The notes under the pieces are model-generated. The model saw only the letters and a list, made by a program, of their open reading frames with translations, searched no databases and had not been told where the DNA came from. Below are positions 8,041 to 17,204 of a stretch of 55,241 bases of DNA, one piece after another; the stretch's first letter is position 1; each line of letters begins with the position of its first letter. The position numbers and the translations under genes were made by a program. Source of the DNA: Bacteroidota bacterium (lineage in GTDB: Bacteria > Bacteroidota > Bacteroidia > AKYH767-A > JAHEYN01); NCBI GenBank assembly GCA_023251555.1, contig JAHEYN010000020.1, positions 1 to 55,241 on the forward strand. Reading direction: 5' to 3'.

Positions 8041-8652
8041 ATGAAACCTATATACGCCCTGCTCAAAACTGTTTTCCCTTCCGCCACATGGAATCTTTCC
8101 ACGGGCAAGAAAAACATTTACCTGACTTTCGACGACGGACCTCTCCCCGGAATAACGCCCTTTGTCCTTGAAACCCTGAAGCAGTACAATGCGAAAGCAA
8201 CTTTTTTCTGCGTGGGAGAAAATGTTCAGCGTAATGAAGACCTCTTCCGGAGGGTGATTGAAGAAGGTCACGCCGCAGGAAACCATACATTCAGTCACCT
8301 TAACGGATGGAAGACCTCGACCCCGGCCTATCTTGCGGACGTTGAAGCATGCAGGAAGCTTGTGCCCTCTGCACTTTTCCGGCCACCCTACGGAAAACTA
8401 AGACCCGCACAGTATAAAGCTCTCATGAAAAAATACAGGATCGTTATGTGGAATGTTCTCAGCAGGGATTACGACAGCAATGTTTCCGCTGAAAGATGCC
8501 TGGAGAATGTAATTGAAAATGCAGGGAACGGCTCCATCATCGTGTTTCATGACAACTACAAATCCGAGAAATCCCTGCGGTATGTTCTTCCAAGGGTGCT
8601 GGAACATTTTTCGGGAAAAGGATTCGGGTTCGGGAAGATAAAAGGCGAGTGA
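8041..8652 (+). CDS. Polysaccharide deacetylase, peptidoglycan/chitooligosaccharide type
   Basis: The protein has 203 residues from ATG 8041, eight bases after the glycosyltransferase stop; an in-frame ATG at 8014 would overlap that gene. All five NodB motifs are present: TFDDGP, NHTFSH, RPPYGKLR, the Asp/Trp region MWNVLSRDYDSN and IIVFHDN. This is closer to classical PgdA/NodB enzymes than the deacetylase at 6127. There is no clear signal peptide, although MKPIYALLKTVFPS could act as a weak membrane-binding start. Last gene of the cluster, followed by a terminator-like hairpin. Confidence 0.88.
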   Translation: MKPIYALLKTVFPSATWNLSTGKKNIYLTFDDGPLPGITPFVLETLKQYNAKATFFCVGENVQRNEDLFRRVIEEGHAAGNHTFSHLNGWKTSTPAYLADVEACRKLVPSALFRPPYGKLRPAQYKALMKKYRIVMWNVLSRDYDSNVSAERCLENVIENAGNGSIIVFHDNYKSEKSLRYVLPRVLEHFSGKGFGFGKIKGE

Positions 8653-8679
8653 GGGCGGAAAATCATGCCCTTGCCTTTT
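8641..8679. terminator. Bidirectional terminator between convergent genes
   Basis: AAAGGC ... GGGC ... GCCC ... GCCTTTT forms a two-part stem with a T run on the plus strand and an equivalent one on the minus strand. It lies between the 3' ends of the deacetylase and mnmH. Confidence 0.5.
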
Positions 8680-8689
8680 AAAAATTACG

Positions 8690-9748
8690 CTATTGCCTCT
8701 TTCCGGGAAGGGCGGCAGTTTGTTGCCAGTGCATGATGGTATCCCGTACACACGCAGCATTTATTCTGTAATCTTCCGACTCAAGGCTGACGGGGATAAG
8801 GCTTTCTTTTTTCCGGAGTGATAGCCCGTACCCGTATGTTTTATCATAGTAAGCGAGCACTATTTTAATCCATCCCTCAAAGTTTCTTTCTTTCAGGCAG
8901 GCAATGGCTTCCGCAAGCCGCTGGTGCCCAAGGCGTTTTCTCAGCTTAGCCGTGTTTTCTGCCAGCTGTTCAACCGGGTGAACAGCATACTCGGCTTTTA
9001 TCCTTTTAATTCTTTCTGACTCGGGCAGGCGGATATCCGCCACAGGTGCTTCAAGAATCTGTGCAAAAACAGTATCCGGAATTTTCACGCTTCCAATGAG
9101 GCGGCTCTCATTTTCAATCCATACAGGAAGGTCGGGGTTTGTACGATGCCAGGCCATTGCGAGCATATTTTCAAAATGTTCGGTTTTCGGCTGGGGAGGA
9201 AGCCCGAGCGCCCCGAAAGCCGAGCCTTTGTGTGACGCAAGATTTTCAAGGTCTATCACCTGTTCCCCGATTTCCGCAAGGCACCGCAGAAGTTCTGTCT
9301 TGCCGCAACCCGTTTTTCCGCCTACCACCACAAGGCTCCTGCGTGCGGAAAGTGTTTCCAGAGCCCACTTCCTGAAAGTCTTATACCCTCCCTTCAGCAG
9401 CAACACACGGAACCCGGCCATGCCGAGCAACCATGCCATGATGCCGCTGCGCATCCCTCCCCTCCAGCAGTAAAGTATGATTTCCTTCCGGGGAGCGGCT
9501 TCCAGGGCATTGAGAATATACCCGGAGAACTTATGGCCTGCGAGCTCAAAGCCCCGGATAACGGCTTTTTCCCTCCCCTCCCTTTTATAAGCCGTCCCAA
9601 CCGAAGCCCTCTCTTCATCATTTAAAAGAGGGATGTTATGTGAACCCGGGAAATGCCCGCGGGAAAACTCACCCGGGCTGCGGACGTCCACCACGGGAAT
9701 CTTTCCTGCTTCTGTAATAAAATCTCCGGCTGACAATAGCACAGGCAT
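8690..9748 (-). CDS. mnmH: tRNA 2-selenouridine synthase (MnmH/SelU)
   Basis: The protein has 352 residues. It converts 2-thiouridine at the wobble position of some tRNAs to 2-selenouridine through a geranylated intermediate, using selenophosphate. The N-terminal rhodanese domain spans residues 1-130 with the catalytic Cys 94 in YCWRGGMRS. A P-loop (GGKTGCGKT, residues 143-151) opens the nucleotide-binding domain. Length and domain order match the family. No selenophosphate synthase (selD) lies in the window. Divergent from nothing; it is convergent with the glycan cluster and downstream of bshC. Confidence 0.92.
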   Translation of the reverse strand: MPVLLSAGDFITEAGKIPVVDVRSPGEFSRGHFPGSHNIPLLNDEERASVGTAYKREGREKAVIRGFELAGHKFSGYILNALEAAPRKEIILYCWRGGMRSGIMAWLLGMAGFRVLLLKGGYKTFRKWALETLSARRSLVVVGGKTGCGKTELLRCLAEIGEQVIDLENLASHKGSAFGALGLPPQPKTEHFENMLAMAWHRTNPDLPVWIENESRLIGSVKIPDTVFAQILEAPVADIRLPESERIKRIKAEYAVHPVEQLAENTAKLRKRLGHQRLAEAIACLKERNFEGWIKIVLAYYDKTYGYGLSLRKKESLIPVSLESEDYRINAACVRDTIMHWQQTAALPGKRQ

Positions 9749-9792
9749 GGTGTGAATTTATAAAATAGTTTTGGGCAAATTAAACGGGTTAC

Positions 9793-11373
9793 CTATTTGC
9801 CGGTGTCTTCCAGCACAACAAATCGGCCTTCAAAAGGGTCGAAATTTTCAAAAAGAATATTGAGGAATGCTTTCCCGTATTCAAGGTAAAGCGGGATAAA
9901 GTTGTCATGCCTTTCCTGGAGCCCGTTACCCGGGAAAAGTTTTTCCATCAGCTTTTTCACCTGCCTCACTTCAGCTTCGCGCTGCTGTTTTGCACTCCTT
10001 GTCATCCGCTCCTCAATATGCTTCAGAGATTTCAAAACCTTCTCAAGCTCTGCCTCCGAGGAGGCTCTGAGCGTCGGGTCAACCGCACCTGCTTTCAGGG
10101 ACACCACGGAAAAAAGACGGCGGGCGTCTTCAATTTCTTCCGGCAACCCAAGCCGGAAACCGTTCTCCGCAAGAAGCTTTTTCAGGATCATATCCGTTCC
10201 GGTAAATAAATTCGCTGAATTTATTCTCAGCTTCCGCATAAGCGCAGAAGCACTGCTGTCAATCCACAGTGCTGAAACCCTCGGCACCAGCACAGGATAA
10301 AAAATGCCGTGGTGTTCAAACATGGATCTGTATTCCATCCAGTATGCAATCTCCGCCGGGCCTCCAACGTAAGCAATGTTGGGAAGTACCGCCTGCTGGT
10401 ACAGGGGTCTCATAACCACGTTGGGACTGAATCTTCCCGGGTGGTTACTAATTTCAGCATCCATCTCTTTTTCTGAGAAAGAGACATCTGTGCCGGTAAT
10501 TTTATACCTGTCCTCTTCAAAAACAATCCGATTCCTGCTGTTGCCGGTGATGTAAAAACAGTTTATTTCCCGTGGATTGACCTGTGTTTCATATCCGCAC
10601 CGGGAAAGGCGGGCTGCGGTTTCATCTACGAGCCGGTGGTTTACATGATCAAAAATATCCTCCCGGAGAAAAGGAATAATTTTCTTCTTTAATCTCTCAT
10701 CAGCAGGATCAAGAATCAAAATATATTTCTCTTCAAAAAGCTTTCCCAGAAGGAAACGGGTTGCTGAAGCAAGGTTTTTCCCGGAGAGGTATGCCTCTGT
10801 GAACAAAGTAAGCAGCTCCTCTGAATTCTTTCCGCTGCCTGCAACCGCGCTTAACTCTTCCATGCACTTTTTCATGGAAGAAGTGTCCAGTCCTCCGGCC
10901 ATGCCTTTAAGACCGTGCTTCCATTCTATATTCTTTCCATACATGTTTACAGAGGATATTTCTTCCAGATCATGGTCTTCGCTGACCATCCAGAAAACAG
11001 GGAGAAAATTATATGCGGGGTATTTTCTTTTCAGTTCTTCAGCAAGACGGATAACTGTAACAATTTTAAAGACGAAAAAAAGCGGGCCTGCAAATATGGA
11101 GAGCTGGTGGCCCGTACAAACAGTGAATGTATTGGATTCCCGAAGAGTTTCTATGAGCGGATAAAGAGAGGGTTTATTCTGATCCCTGAGAACTTCCACA
11201 AGCACTTTCCGGTCAAAAGGCTGTTTCTTCAGGTCTTCCGCTGCGGACTCAAAAGAATCAGGGGAGAAAGGATACCTGTAAAAATCTTTTAACTTTTCAT
11301 CTTCAGAAAGATAAGCTCTAAACAAAGCGGGGAAAGCGTGCGTGTCTTCATAAGACAAAACAGTCTTTTTCAT
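9793..11373 (-). CDS. bshC: Bacillithiol biosynthesis cysteine-adding enzyme BshC
   Basis: The protein has 526 residues. It is assigned as the enzyme that joins cysteine to glucosamine-malate in the last step of bacillithiol synthesis, a thiol used in Bacillota and many Bacteroidota. Family signatures are TVCTGHQLSIFAGPLFFVFK, FWMVSEDHDLEEI, and NVVMRPLYQQAVLPNIAYVGGPAEI. A coiled-coil insert (residues about 435-475, EKVLKSLKHIEERMTRS) is typical of the family. Its start overlaps the rimO stop by four bases (ATGA), so it is the last gene of the ftsY-rimO-bshC operon. Confidence 0.95.
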   Translation of the reverse strand: MKKTVLSYEDTHAFPALFRAYLSEDEKLKDFYRYPFSPDSFESAAEDLKKQPFDRKVLVEVLRDQNKPSLYPLIETLRESNTFTVCTGHQLSIFAGPLFFVFKIVTVIRLAEELKRKYPAYNFLPVFWMVSEDHDLEEISSVNMYGKNIEWKHGLKGMAGGLDTSSMKKCMEELSAVAGSGKNSEELLTLFTEAYLSGKNLASATRFLLGKLFEEKYILILDPADERLKKKIIPFLREDIFDHVNHRLVDETAARLSRCGYETQVNPREINCFYITGNSRNRIVFEEDRYKITGTDVSFSEKEMDAEISNHPGRFSPNVVMRPLYQQAVLPNIAYVGGPAEIAYWMEYRSMFEHHGIFYPVLVPRVSALWIDSSASALMRKLRINSANLFTGTDMILKKLLAENGFRLGLPEEIEDARRLFSVVSLKAGAVDPTLRASSEAELEKVLKSLKHIEERMTRSAKQQREAEVRQVKKLMEKLFPGNGLQERHDNFIPLYLEYGKAFLNILFENFDPFEGRFVVLEDTGK

Positions 11374-12695
11374 GGAAGGGATGGATTTGCTGTTTCTCCA
11401 TGCAGATCAAAAGCTTCGGCCGAGGTAATTCTGATATCCGCGAAATCGCCTATGCGGACAAAATTACTTTTTGCGTCCACCAGCACTTCATTATCCACTT
11501 CGGGAGAATCCGACTCTGTACGCCCCGTGAAAAAGCCGTTCTCCTTGCGGTCAAACAGCACCTTGAATATTTTTCCCACCCTGCCTTCATTTTTTTCAAG
11601 GGAAATTGCTTCCTGTATCCGCATAATTTCGGAAGCCCTTTCCTGCTTGATTTCAGAAGGAACATTGTCTTTATAACGGTAAGCATGTGTGTTCTCCTCG
11701 TGGGAATAAGTAAAAACCCCGAGGCGGTCAAATCCGGTTTCACGAACCCACTGGCCCATTTCGTTAAAATCTTTCTCTGTCTCACCGGGGTAGCCTGTGA
11801 TAAGCGTTGTACGCAGTGTAATTCCCGGCACTTTCTTCCTGACTGTATTAATAAGCTGCATGGTTTTCTTCCTGTTTGTGCCTCTCCTCATGCTTTTAAG
11901 AAGCTTATCGGAAATATGCTGGAGGGGGATGTCAAGGTATTTGCAGATATTCTCCCTTTCGTTCATCACGTCAAGAATCTCTTCCGGGAAGCCGCTGGGG
12001 AAAGCGTAATGCAGCCTGATCCACTCTATTCCTTCAACAGATGAGAGCGCCCGCAGCAGGTCCGCGATTTTTCTCTGCCCGTAGAGATCTATTCCATAAT
12101 AAGTGAGATCCTGTGCAATGAGAATGAGCTCCTTCACGCCTTTTGCCGCAAGGGACTTTGCCTCGGCAATAAGCCTTTCAACCGGTACCGTGAGATGTTT
12201 ACCCCTCATGAGAGGTATGGCGCAGAATGAGCAGGTGCGGTCGCAGCCTTCTGAAATTTTAAGATACGCATAATGAGCGGGTGTTGTGAGAAGCCGCTCT
12301 CCTATGAGCTCCTGCCTGTAGTCGGCCTTCAGGGTTTTAAGCAGGCGTGGCAGGTCGCGTGTGCCAAAGAAAGCGTCCACTTCAGGCATTTCTTTTTCAA
12401 GGTCGCCGCGGTAGCGTTCACTCAGGCATCCGGTAACATAGACCTTTTCCACGAAACCCTTATTTTTCGCATCGGTGTAGCGGAGAATGGTGTCTATGCT
12501 TTCCTGTTTGGCATTGTCAATGAAACCGCAGGTGTTGATTATCACTATCCCGGCACCGGGCGATGGATTTTCATGCTCAACGGGAAAGCCGGAAGCATTA
12601 AGCTGGCCCATCAGGATTTCCGAATCATAAATATTTTTCGAACACCCGAGGGTAACCACGTTCACCCTTTTTCTCTTTGTATTCCTGGCTTTCAT
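11370..12695 (-). CDS. rimO: Ribosomal protein S12 methylthiotransferase RimO
   Basis: The protein has 441 residues. It is a radical-SAM enzyme that adds a methylthio group to an aspartate of ribosomal protein S12. The N-terminal UPF0004 domain carries Cys 18 (LGCSKN), Cys 56 (INTCGFID) and Cys 90 (VTGC), which bind one iron-sulfur cluster. The radical-SAM motif CDRTCSFC (Cys 151, 155, 158) binds the other. A C-terminal TRAM domain follows about residue 370. NIYDSE after the first Cys marks RimO rather than MiaB. It overlaps both neighbours by four bases. Confidence 0.95.
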   Translation of the reverse strand: MKARNTKRKRVNVVTLGCSKNIYDSEILMGQLNASGFPVEHENPSPGAGIVIINTCGFIDNAKQESIDTILRYTDAKNKGFVEKVYVTGCLSERYRGDLEKEMPEVDAFFGTRDLPRLLKTLKADYRQELIGERLLTTPAHYAYLKISEGCDRTCSFCAIPLMRGKHLTVPVERLIAEAKSLAAKGVKELILIAQDLTYYGIDLYGQRKIADLLRALSSVEGIEWIRLHYAFPSGFPEEILDVMNERENICKYLDIPLQHISDKLLKSMRRGTNRKKTMQLINTVRKKVPGITLRTTLITGYPGETEKDFNEMGQWVRETGFDRLGVFTYSHEENTHAYRYKDNVPSEIKQERASEIMRIQEAISLEKNEGRVGKIFKVLFDRKENGFFTGRTESDSPEVDNEVLVDAKSNFVRIGDFADIRITSAEAFDLHGETANPSLP

Positions 12696-13651
12696 GAGGA
12701 TGCCCCTCCGGGTTCAAACAAAGAATCAATAAATTCATTTTTGTCAAAGATGCGGAGGTCTTCAATGCCCTCTCCCACCCCCACATACCTGACAGGTATT
12801 TTAAACTGTCCGCATATGCCGATAACCACCCCTCCTCTTGCAGTACCGTCAAGTTTTGTGAGTGCGAGTGCATTCACGGCAGTGGCGGCGGTGAATTGCC
12901 TGCATTGCTCAATGGCATTCTGGCCCGTGGAGGCATCCAGCACCAGCAGGACTTCGTGGGGTGCGGCAGGAACGACCTTCTGCATCACTTTCTTTATTTT
13001 GATGAGTTCGTTCATCAGGTTCACCTTGTTATGAAGCCTGCCTGCTGTGTCAATAATCACAACGTCAGCACCCTTCGCGGCGGCAGATTTAAGCGTATCA
13101 AAGGCAACGGCGGCGGGGTCGGCATTCATACCATGTGAAACCACCGGCACACCGGTGCGCTCCCCCCATATCTTAAGCTGGTCAACGGCGGCAGCACGGA
13201 AAGTGTCGGCGGCACCAACCACCACGTTCAGCCCGGATTTCTTAAGACGCCAGGCCAGCTTTCCTATGGTAGTGGTCTTTCCCACACCGTTTACCCCGAC
13301 GACCATAATCACGTAAGGCTTCTGCCCTTCCGGAAGGGAGAAACCATTTGCAGGAGCATCCTGCAGCAGGGCTGCAATTTCCTCTTTAAGTATTTCCCGC
13401 AGGTTTTCAATCACGGGATTCTTCAGCTTTTCCGCCCTCTTCTCCACCATCCCGATAATTTTCATGGAAGTATCCACTCCCACGTCAGCAGCCAGAAGCA
13501 CTTCCTCAAGGTCTGCAAGAACAGAGGCATCTATAATGGTTTTTCCTGTAATAATCTTCGAAAGCCTTGAGAAGAAACTCTGCCTGGTAAGAAAAAGACC
13601 CTGGTTAAGTTTTTCTCCTTTATCCTTATTAAAAAAATCAAACAGTCCCAT
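12692..13651 (-). CDS. ftsY: Signal recognition particle receptor FtsY
   Basis: The protein has 319 residues. It is the GTPase that docks ribosome-SRP complexes at the inner membrane. It has a short N-terminal region ([15 protein letters not shown]) instead of the long acidic A domain of E. coli, as is usual in this phylum. The N domain covers residues about 20-100. The G domain has [15 protein letters not shown] (G1, residues 119-133), DTFRAAA, DTAGR, and [10 protein letters not shown]. First gene of the operon with rimO and bshC; a hairpin with T run separates it from the ribosomal genes upstream. Confidence 0.96.
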   Translation of the reverse strand: MGLFDFFNKDKGEKLNQGLFLTRQSFFSRLSKIITGKTIIDASVLADLEEVLLAADVGVDTSMKIIGMVEKRAEKLKNPVIENLREILKEEIAALLQDAPANGFSLPEGQKPYVIMVVGVNGVGKTTTIGKLAWRLKKSGLNVVVGAADTFRAAAVDQLKIWGERTGVPVVSHGMNADPAAVAFDTLKSAAAKGADVVIIDTAGRLHNKVNLMNELIKIKKVMQKVVPAAPHEVLLVLDASTGQNAIEQCRQFTAATAVNALALTKLDGTARGGVVIGICGQFKIPVRYVGVGEGIEDLRIFDKNEFIDSLFEPGGASS

Positions 13652-13689
13652 AGTTTATATGTAATGCTGCCGCTCAATAAACAACAAAA

Positions 13690-13712
13690 GCTCCCTTCAT
13701 CCTGAAGGGAGC
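13690..13712 (-). terminator. Intrinsic terminator between DUF4295 gene and ftsY
   Basis: On the minus strand GCTCCCTTCA, a three-base loop and TGAAGGGAGC form a perfect ten-base-pair stem followed by TTTTGTTGTTT. It should end or attenuate transcription of the ribosomal protein genes before ftsY. The plus strand has no T run. Confidence 0.85.
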
Positions 13713-13738
13713 CTCCGTTACTATAGCCATGGACAGGG

Positions 13739-13894
13739 TTACTTTTCCTTCAGGAAATCTTTAATATGATCATTGTGCACAACTTCTTCCTTAAAGCTGT
13801 ACGCCCCTGTTTTGGGGGATTTTATCATCTTTATCACCCTGGAAAATTCTTTTCCTTTGCCTGTTTTGAGTGTTGCAACAACTTTCTTTGCCAT
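13739..13894 (-). CDS. DUF4295 family protein
   Basis: This 51-residue basic protein (MAKKVVATLKTGKGKEFSRV ... IKDFLKEK) belongs to the small DUF4295 family, which in Bacteroidota sits next to ribosomal protein L33. Ten lysines in the first 36 residues and the constant location suggest a ribosome-associated role, but that is inferred from context. It lies 11 bases after rpmG and before the terminator. Confidence 0.88.
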   Translation of the reverse strand: MAKKVVATLKTGKGKEFSRVIKMIKSPKTGAYSFKEEVVHNDHIKDFLKEK

Positions 13895-13905
13895 GACTTT
13901 TTAAT

Positions 13906-14088
13906 TTATTTTATTTCCCTGTGAAGGGTAACTTTTTTAAGAACCGGGTTGTATTTCCGCGCTTCGATTCTGTCCGGGGTATTTTTCTTGTTTTTGGTAG
14001 TGATGTACCTTGAAGTTCCCGGTTTCCCGCTGTCTTTATGCTCGGTACATTCGAGTATAACCTGTATCCTGTTGCCTTTCTTTGCCAT
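13906..14088 (-). CDS. rpmG: 50S ribosomal protein L33
   Basis: The protein has 60 residues ([18 protein letters not shown]) with the conserved [19 protein letters not shown] and YNPVLKK stretches. Only one Cys is present, so this is the zinc-free form of bL33. In many Bacteroidota it directly follows rpmB; here a peptidase gene lies between them, with a 111-bp gap upstream of rpmG that may hold its own promoter. Confidence 0.96.
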   Translation of the reverse strand: MAKKGNRIQVILECTEHKDSGKPGTSRYITTKNKKNTPDRIEARKYNPVLKKVTLHREIK

Positions 14089-14199
14089 TTTTCGTCCTCC
14101 TGTTTTTTTTAAAAGGAACGCAAATTTAACTAAAAACCGGGAACTTGCAAATGAAATCCCGGACTAATATAATGTCCCTCTGGATTAATCCCGCCTGTT

Positions 14200-15579
14200 T
14201 CACCGCCCCCTTATACGTGAAGGTTTGCGCATCAGGGCTTCTACCGAGGGGATGTCTTTGGGCGCTGCTGCGGACAAAACCTCAAAGCCTGCACCGGTAA
14301 TTAATATATCGTCCTCAATGCGGACACCGGTATTCCACCATTTCCGGTCACAGGGGGAGCCTGCGGGTATGTATATGCCCGGTTCAACCGTAATCACATT
14401 ACCCGGGCGAAGGGTATCGGCGGGTCCTGCATCATGTACATCAAGGCCGACATAATGAGAAATACCATGGGGGATGTATTTCCTGAGTTCATCATTTTCC
14501 CTGATAATCCCCAGGCGCTTCAAACCGGCGGCAAGAGAATCCATGGCAACCTTTCCCGGGAAACCAAAAGGCACACCAGGCCTGCATGCGTTTATTCCCG
14601 CCTCCTGGGCATGGAGAACGATGTTATAAACAGCAGCCTGTTCAGCTGAAAACTTACCGTTTACGGGCATCGTACGGGTAACATCCGCTGCATACCCTCT
14701 GTAGCCTGCGCCTATATCCGCAACAAGAAGTTCTCCTCCCTGCATTTTCTTCCGGTTCGACTCATAATGAAGGATGCAGCTGTTTTCGCCGGAGCCGAGT
14801 ATTGAAGGGAAAGCAGGCTCTTCAGCCCCTTCGCTCTTAAAAACATATTCCACCACAGCCTGCGCCTGGTACTCATACATTGATGTGTCAAGGGTCCTCA
14901 TCAGTTCCTTCTGTGCATCACAGGTGATTGCCGCAGCCCTTTTCATCCATGCTGTTTCTTCTTCTGACTTGACAGCTCTCAATACGGGGATTAATGACGG
15001 AAGCAGGGACTCATCTGGTTTTATCCCCGAAGCCTGAAATTTACGCATTACACTTTTCGATAAATCTCCCGCCACACGGCTACCGGAATTATATTCATTT
15101 AAAGGTTTAATATAAACATGTTTAATGTATTGATTATCAATATTATATGATTCTATTTTTTCAAGAGAAAAAACGGTATCCATGCCCAGTATTTTCTTTG
15201 CTCCTTCAACACCCATCCTCCTGCCTGTCCAGATTTCGGATGCGGTGTCCCGGGGCGGGACAAAAAGGACCGCACTTGTGTAATCCAATTTGAGCAGGAT
15301 TAATACAGCAGACGGCTCACGGTAGCCTGTCAGATAATAAAAGTCGGCATCCTGATGGTAAGGATAGTCAACATCAGCGGACATATTTTTCGGAGCCGCA
15401 GAAAAAAAGACAGCGACAGAACTGTCCGGCAGCATATTTAAAAGCTTTTCCCTGCATGAACTGTGGAAACCGGCCAAAACAGCGCTGCTCCCGTCCTGAG
15501 CCCGGGCAAAGACCACAAGATAAATTACGAAGAAGGTGGTGAGAGAAAGTCTCCTGTAAAGACAATTCTTTAACAGCAA
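14200..15579 (-). CDS. pepP: Secreted Xaa-Pro aminopeptidase (M24B)
   Basis: The protein has 459 residues. It removes N-terminal residues before proline. Residues 1-27 form a signal peptide (LSLTTFFVIYLVVFARAQ), so unlike E. coli PepP it is exported. The AMP_N domain (residues about 35-165) is followed by the pita-bread fold with the metal ligands in DIGAGYRGYAADVTRTM (two Asp), HGISHYVGLDVHD (His), VEPGIYIP (Glu) and GVRIEDD (Glu). The start is TTG 15579; no ATG or GTG is available between the in-frame stop just upstream and the signal peptide. It starts four bases after the rpmB stop, which suggests translational coupling. Confidence 0.9.
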   Translation of the reverse strand: MLLKNCLYRRLSLTTFFVIYLVVFARAQDGSSAVLAGFHSSCREKLLNMLPDSSVAVFFSAAPKNMSADVDYPYHQDADFYYLTGYREPSAVLILLKLDYTSAVLFVPPRDTASEIWTGRRMGVEGAKKILGMDTVFSLEKIESYNIDNQYIKHVYIKPLNEYNSGSRVAGDLSKSVMRKFQASGIKPDESLLPSLIPVLRAVKSEEETAWMKRAAAITCDAQKELMRTLDTSMYEYQAQAVVEYVFKSEGAEEPAFPSILGSGENSCILHYESNRKKMQGGELLVADIGAGYRGYAADVTRTMPVNGKFSAEQAAVYNIVLHAQEAGINACRPGVPFGFPGKVAMDSLAAGLKRLGIIRENDELRKYIPHGISHYVGLDVHDAGPADTLRPGNVITVEPGIYIPAGSPCDRKWWNTGVRIEDDILITGAGFEVLSAAAPKDIPSVEALMRKPSRIRGR

Positions 15580-15583
15580 ACTG

Positions 15584-15817
15584 CTACTTTTTTACTTTCT
15601 TTTTTATCTGTTCAAGGTAAACACCTATGCCTTTTTTATTGATGGTCCTGATTGCAGAGGTGGAAACTTTCAGGGTAACCCATTCACCAAACTCAGGGAC
15701 AAAAAACTTTTTCACCTTCAGGTTGGGATTGAATTTTCTTTTAGTTTTCCTGTTGGAGTGCGAAACTTTATGGCCCACCATGGCTTTCTTACCGGTAAGA
15801 TCACAGACTTTTGACAT
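15584..15817 (-). CDS. rpmB: 50S ribosomal protein L28
   Basis: The protein has 77 residues (MSKVCDLTGKKAMVGHKVSH) with the conserved SNRKTKRKFNPNL and AIRTINKKGI stretches of bL28. It is followed after four bases by the aminopeptidase gene, not by rpmG as in most relatives. An AT-rich inverted repeat lies upstream between it and cinA. Confidence 0.97.
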   Translation of the reverse strand: MSKVCDLTGKKAMVGHKVSHSNRKTKRKFNPNLKVKKFFVPEFGEWVTLKVSTSAIRTINKKGIGVYLEQIKKKVKK

Positions 15818-15867
15818 GACTTGCTTTTATTTTAATATACCCTGTAAAACGTAAAAACGGGATTGCG

Positions 15868-15890
15868 AATTACGATAATTTTATCGAATT
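15868..15890. promoter_or_regulatory. AT-rich inverted repeat between cinA and rpmB
   Basis: AATT-A-CGATAA-TT-TTATCG-AATT forms a stem of six base pairs extended by four more past a one-base bulge. It lies just downstream of the cinA stop and about 50 bases upstream of rpmB. It could be a weak terminator or an operator; nothing decides between them. Confidence 0.35.
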
Positions 15891-15899
15891 ATCAAAAAC

Positions 15900-17141
15900 T
15901 TATCTCTGCCCGAGTTCCTTCCTGAGCATATCAAGGGCCGTGACAGCGGTCATACGGATGTTATATTCTCTTTTTTCTCCGAAAATAAACCGGCGGGCTA
16001 TTGTTCTGCCCGCGCATGCAAGGGCAATCCATACTGTCCCGACGGGCTTTTCAGCAGTGCCGCCTGCCGGGCCTGCAACACCCGAACAGGCAACAGCAAA
16101 ATCGGTTTCGAAAAGATTTTTACTTCCTTCGGCCATCGCCCTCACAACATCTTCGCTCACAGCTCCGCAAGCTTCGAGCATTTCCTCCGGCACTCCAAGT
16201 ATTTTCTGCTTGCTTGCATTTGAGTATGAAACCACACCGCCCCTGAAATATGCGGAACTGCCTGCAACGGAAGTTATCATCCGGGCAATTGCCCCCCCCG
16301 TGCAGCTTTCGGCAGTTGAGATTGTTTTATTTTTTTCCAGCAGCATTCTTCCGGTAACACCTTCAAGCGTATCATCATCATAGCCGAAAATATAGTCTCC
16401 CGCCATGGACAGGAGATGCTGCACCTGCTTATCCATCTCCTTTTTCATAAGGGACTCATCGGTTCCGTATGCTGAAATGCGGAGCTTAACAAAACCGGGA
16501 GATGGAAGATATGCAAGGCTGAAGCCTCCCGGAAGCACATTTTCCCATGCCGATATTTTCTCTGACAGAAAAGATTCCCCTATACCCGTAGTAAGGATGG
16601 TTTTGTGCATAATATTACCGGAGCGGTTTTTATTTTTCAGTTCGGGAAGCACATACTCTTTCATAATGGCCTTCATCTCATAAGGCACACCCGGCATGGA
16701 AAAGAATAATTTCCCATCCTTTTCAAAACGCATGCCCGGAGCGGTTCCCAGGCTGTTATTCAAAACCGTGCATCCCGACGGAACCTCTGCCTGTTTCCTG
16801 TTGGCATCAATGACGGGAAGACCTCTTTTATCAAATATTTTTTTTACGTTCTCAAACGTTTCTTCATCAAAACGGAGGTCCGTCCCGAAAAAACCGCACA
16901 AGGCCTGTTTGGTCCTGTCATCCCTGGTAGGTCCGAGCCCGCCGGTAACAAGAATGACCTCTGCTCTCTTCCCGGCTTCGTCCAGTGCAGAAACAATCTG
17001 GTCAATATCATCGGGAACCGAAACCTTCCTTATGACTTTCACCCCGGCAAGATTAAGCTCAGCCGCCATCCATGCGGCATTGGTATCCACCACCTGCCCT
17101 ATCAGCAGTTCATCGCCTATCGTCATTATTTCCGCTTTCAC
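15900..17141 (-). CDS. cinA: CinA family nicotinamide-nucleotide amidohydrolase
   Basis: The protein has 413 residues. The N-terminal half is a molybdopterin-binding-like domain (MTIGDELLIGQVVDTNAAW, VTGGLGPTRDDRTKQALC) that in CinA acts as ADP-ribose pyrophosphatase. The C-terminal half (residues about 255-410) is the CinA deamidase domain (STAESCTGGAIARMITSVAGSS, VACSGVAGPAGGTAEKPVGTVW), which deamidates nicotinamide mononucleotide. Both halves are complete. The start GTG 17141 begins KAEIMTIGDE; ATG 17126 is the alternative. A perfect -7 box lies only six bases upstream of the GTG. Confidence 0.95.
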   Translation of the reverse strand: MKAEIMTIGDELLIGQVVDTNAAWMAAELNLAGVKVIRKVSVPDDIDQIVSALDEAGKRAEVILVTGGLGPTRDDRTKQALCGFFGTDLRFDEETFENVKKIFDKRGLPVIDANRKQAEVPSGCTVLNNSLGTAPGMRFEKDGKLFFSMPGVPYEMKAIMKEYVLPELKNKNRSGNIMHKTILTTGIGESFLSEKISAWENVLPGGFSLAYLPSPGFVKLRISAYGTDESLMKKEMDKQVQHLLSMAGDYIFGYDDDTLEGVTGRMLLEKNKTISTAESCTGGAIARMITSVAGSSAYFRGGVVSYSNASKQKILGVPEEMLEACGAVSEDVVRAMAEGSKNLFETDFAVACSGVAGPAGGTAEKPVGTVWIALACAGRTIARRFIFGEKREYNIRMTAVTALDMLRKELGQR

Positions 17142-17146
17142 GAAAA

Positions 17147-17154
17147 CAAAGCTA
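17147..17154 (-). promoter_or_regulatory. -7 promoter box of cinA
   Basis: On the minus strand TAGCTTTG matches TAnnTTTG exactly. Transcription should begin at or next to GTG 17141, so the message is probably leaderless, or translation begins at ATG 17126. No upstream TTG was seen at the expected spacing. Confidence 0.5.
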
Positions 17155-17204
17155 ATAATAATAAAGCCTGCTGCGTGATTTGAATCCGGGGCCGGAGCGG
17201 GAAA

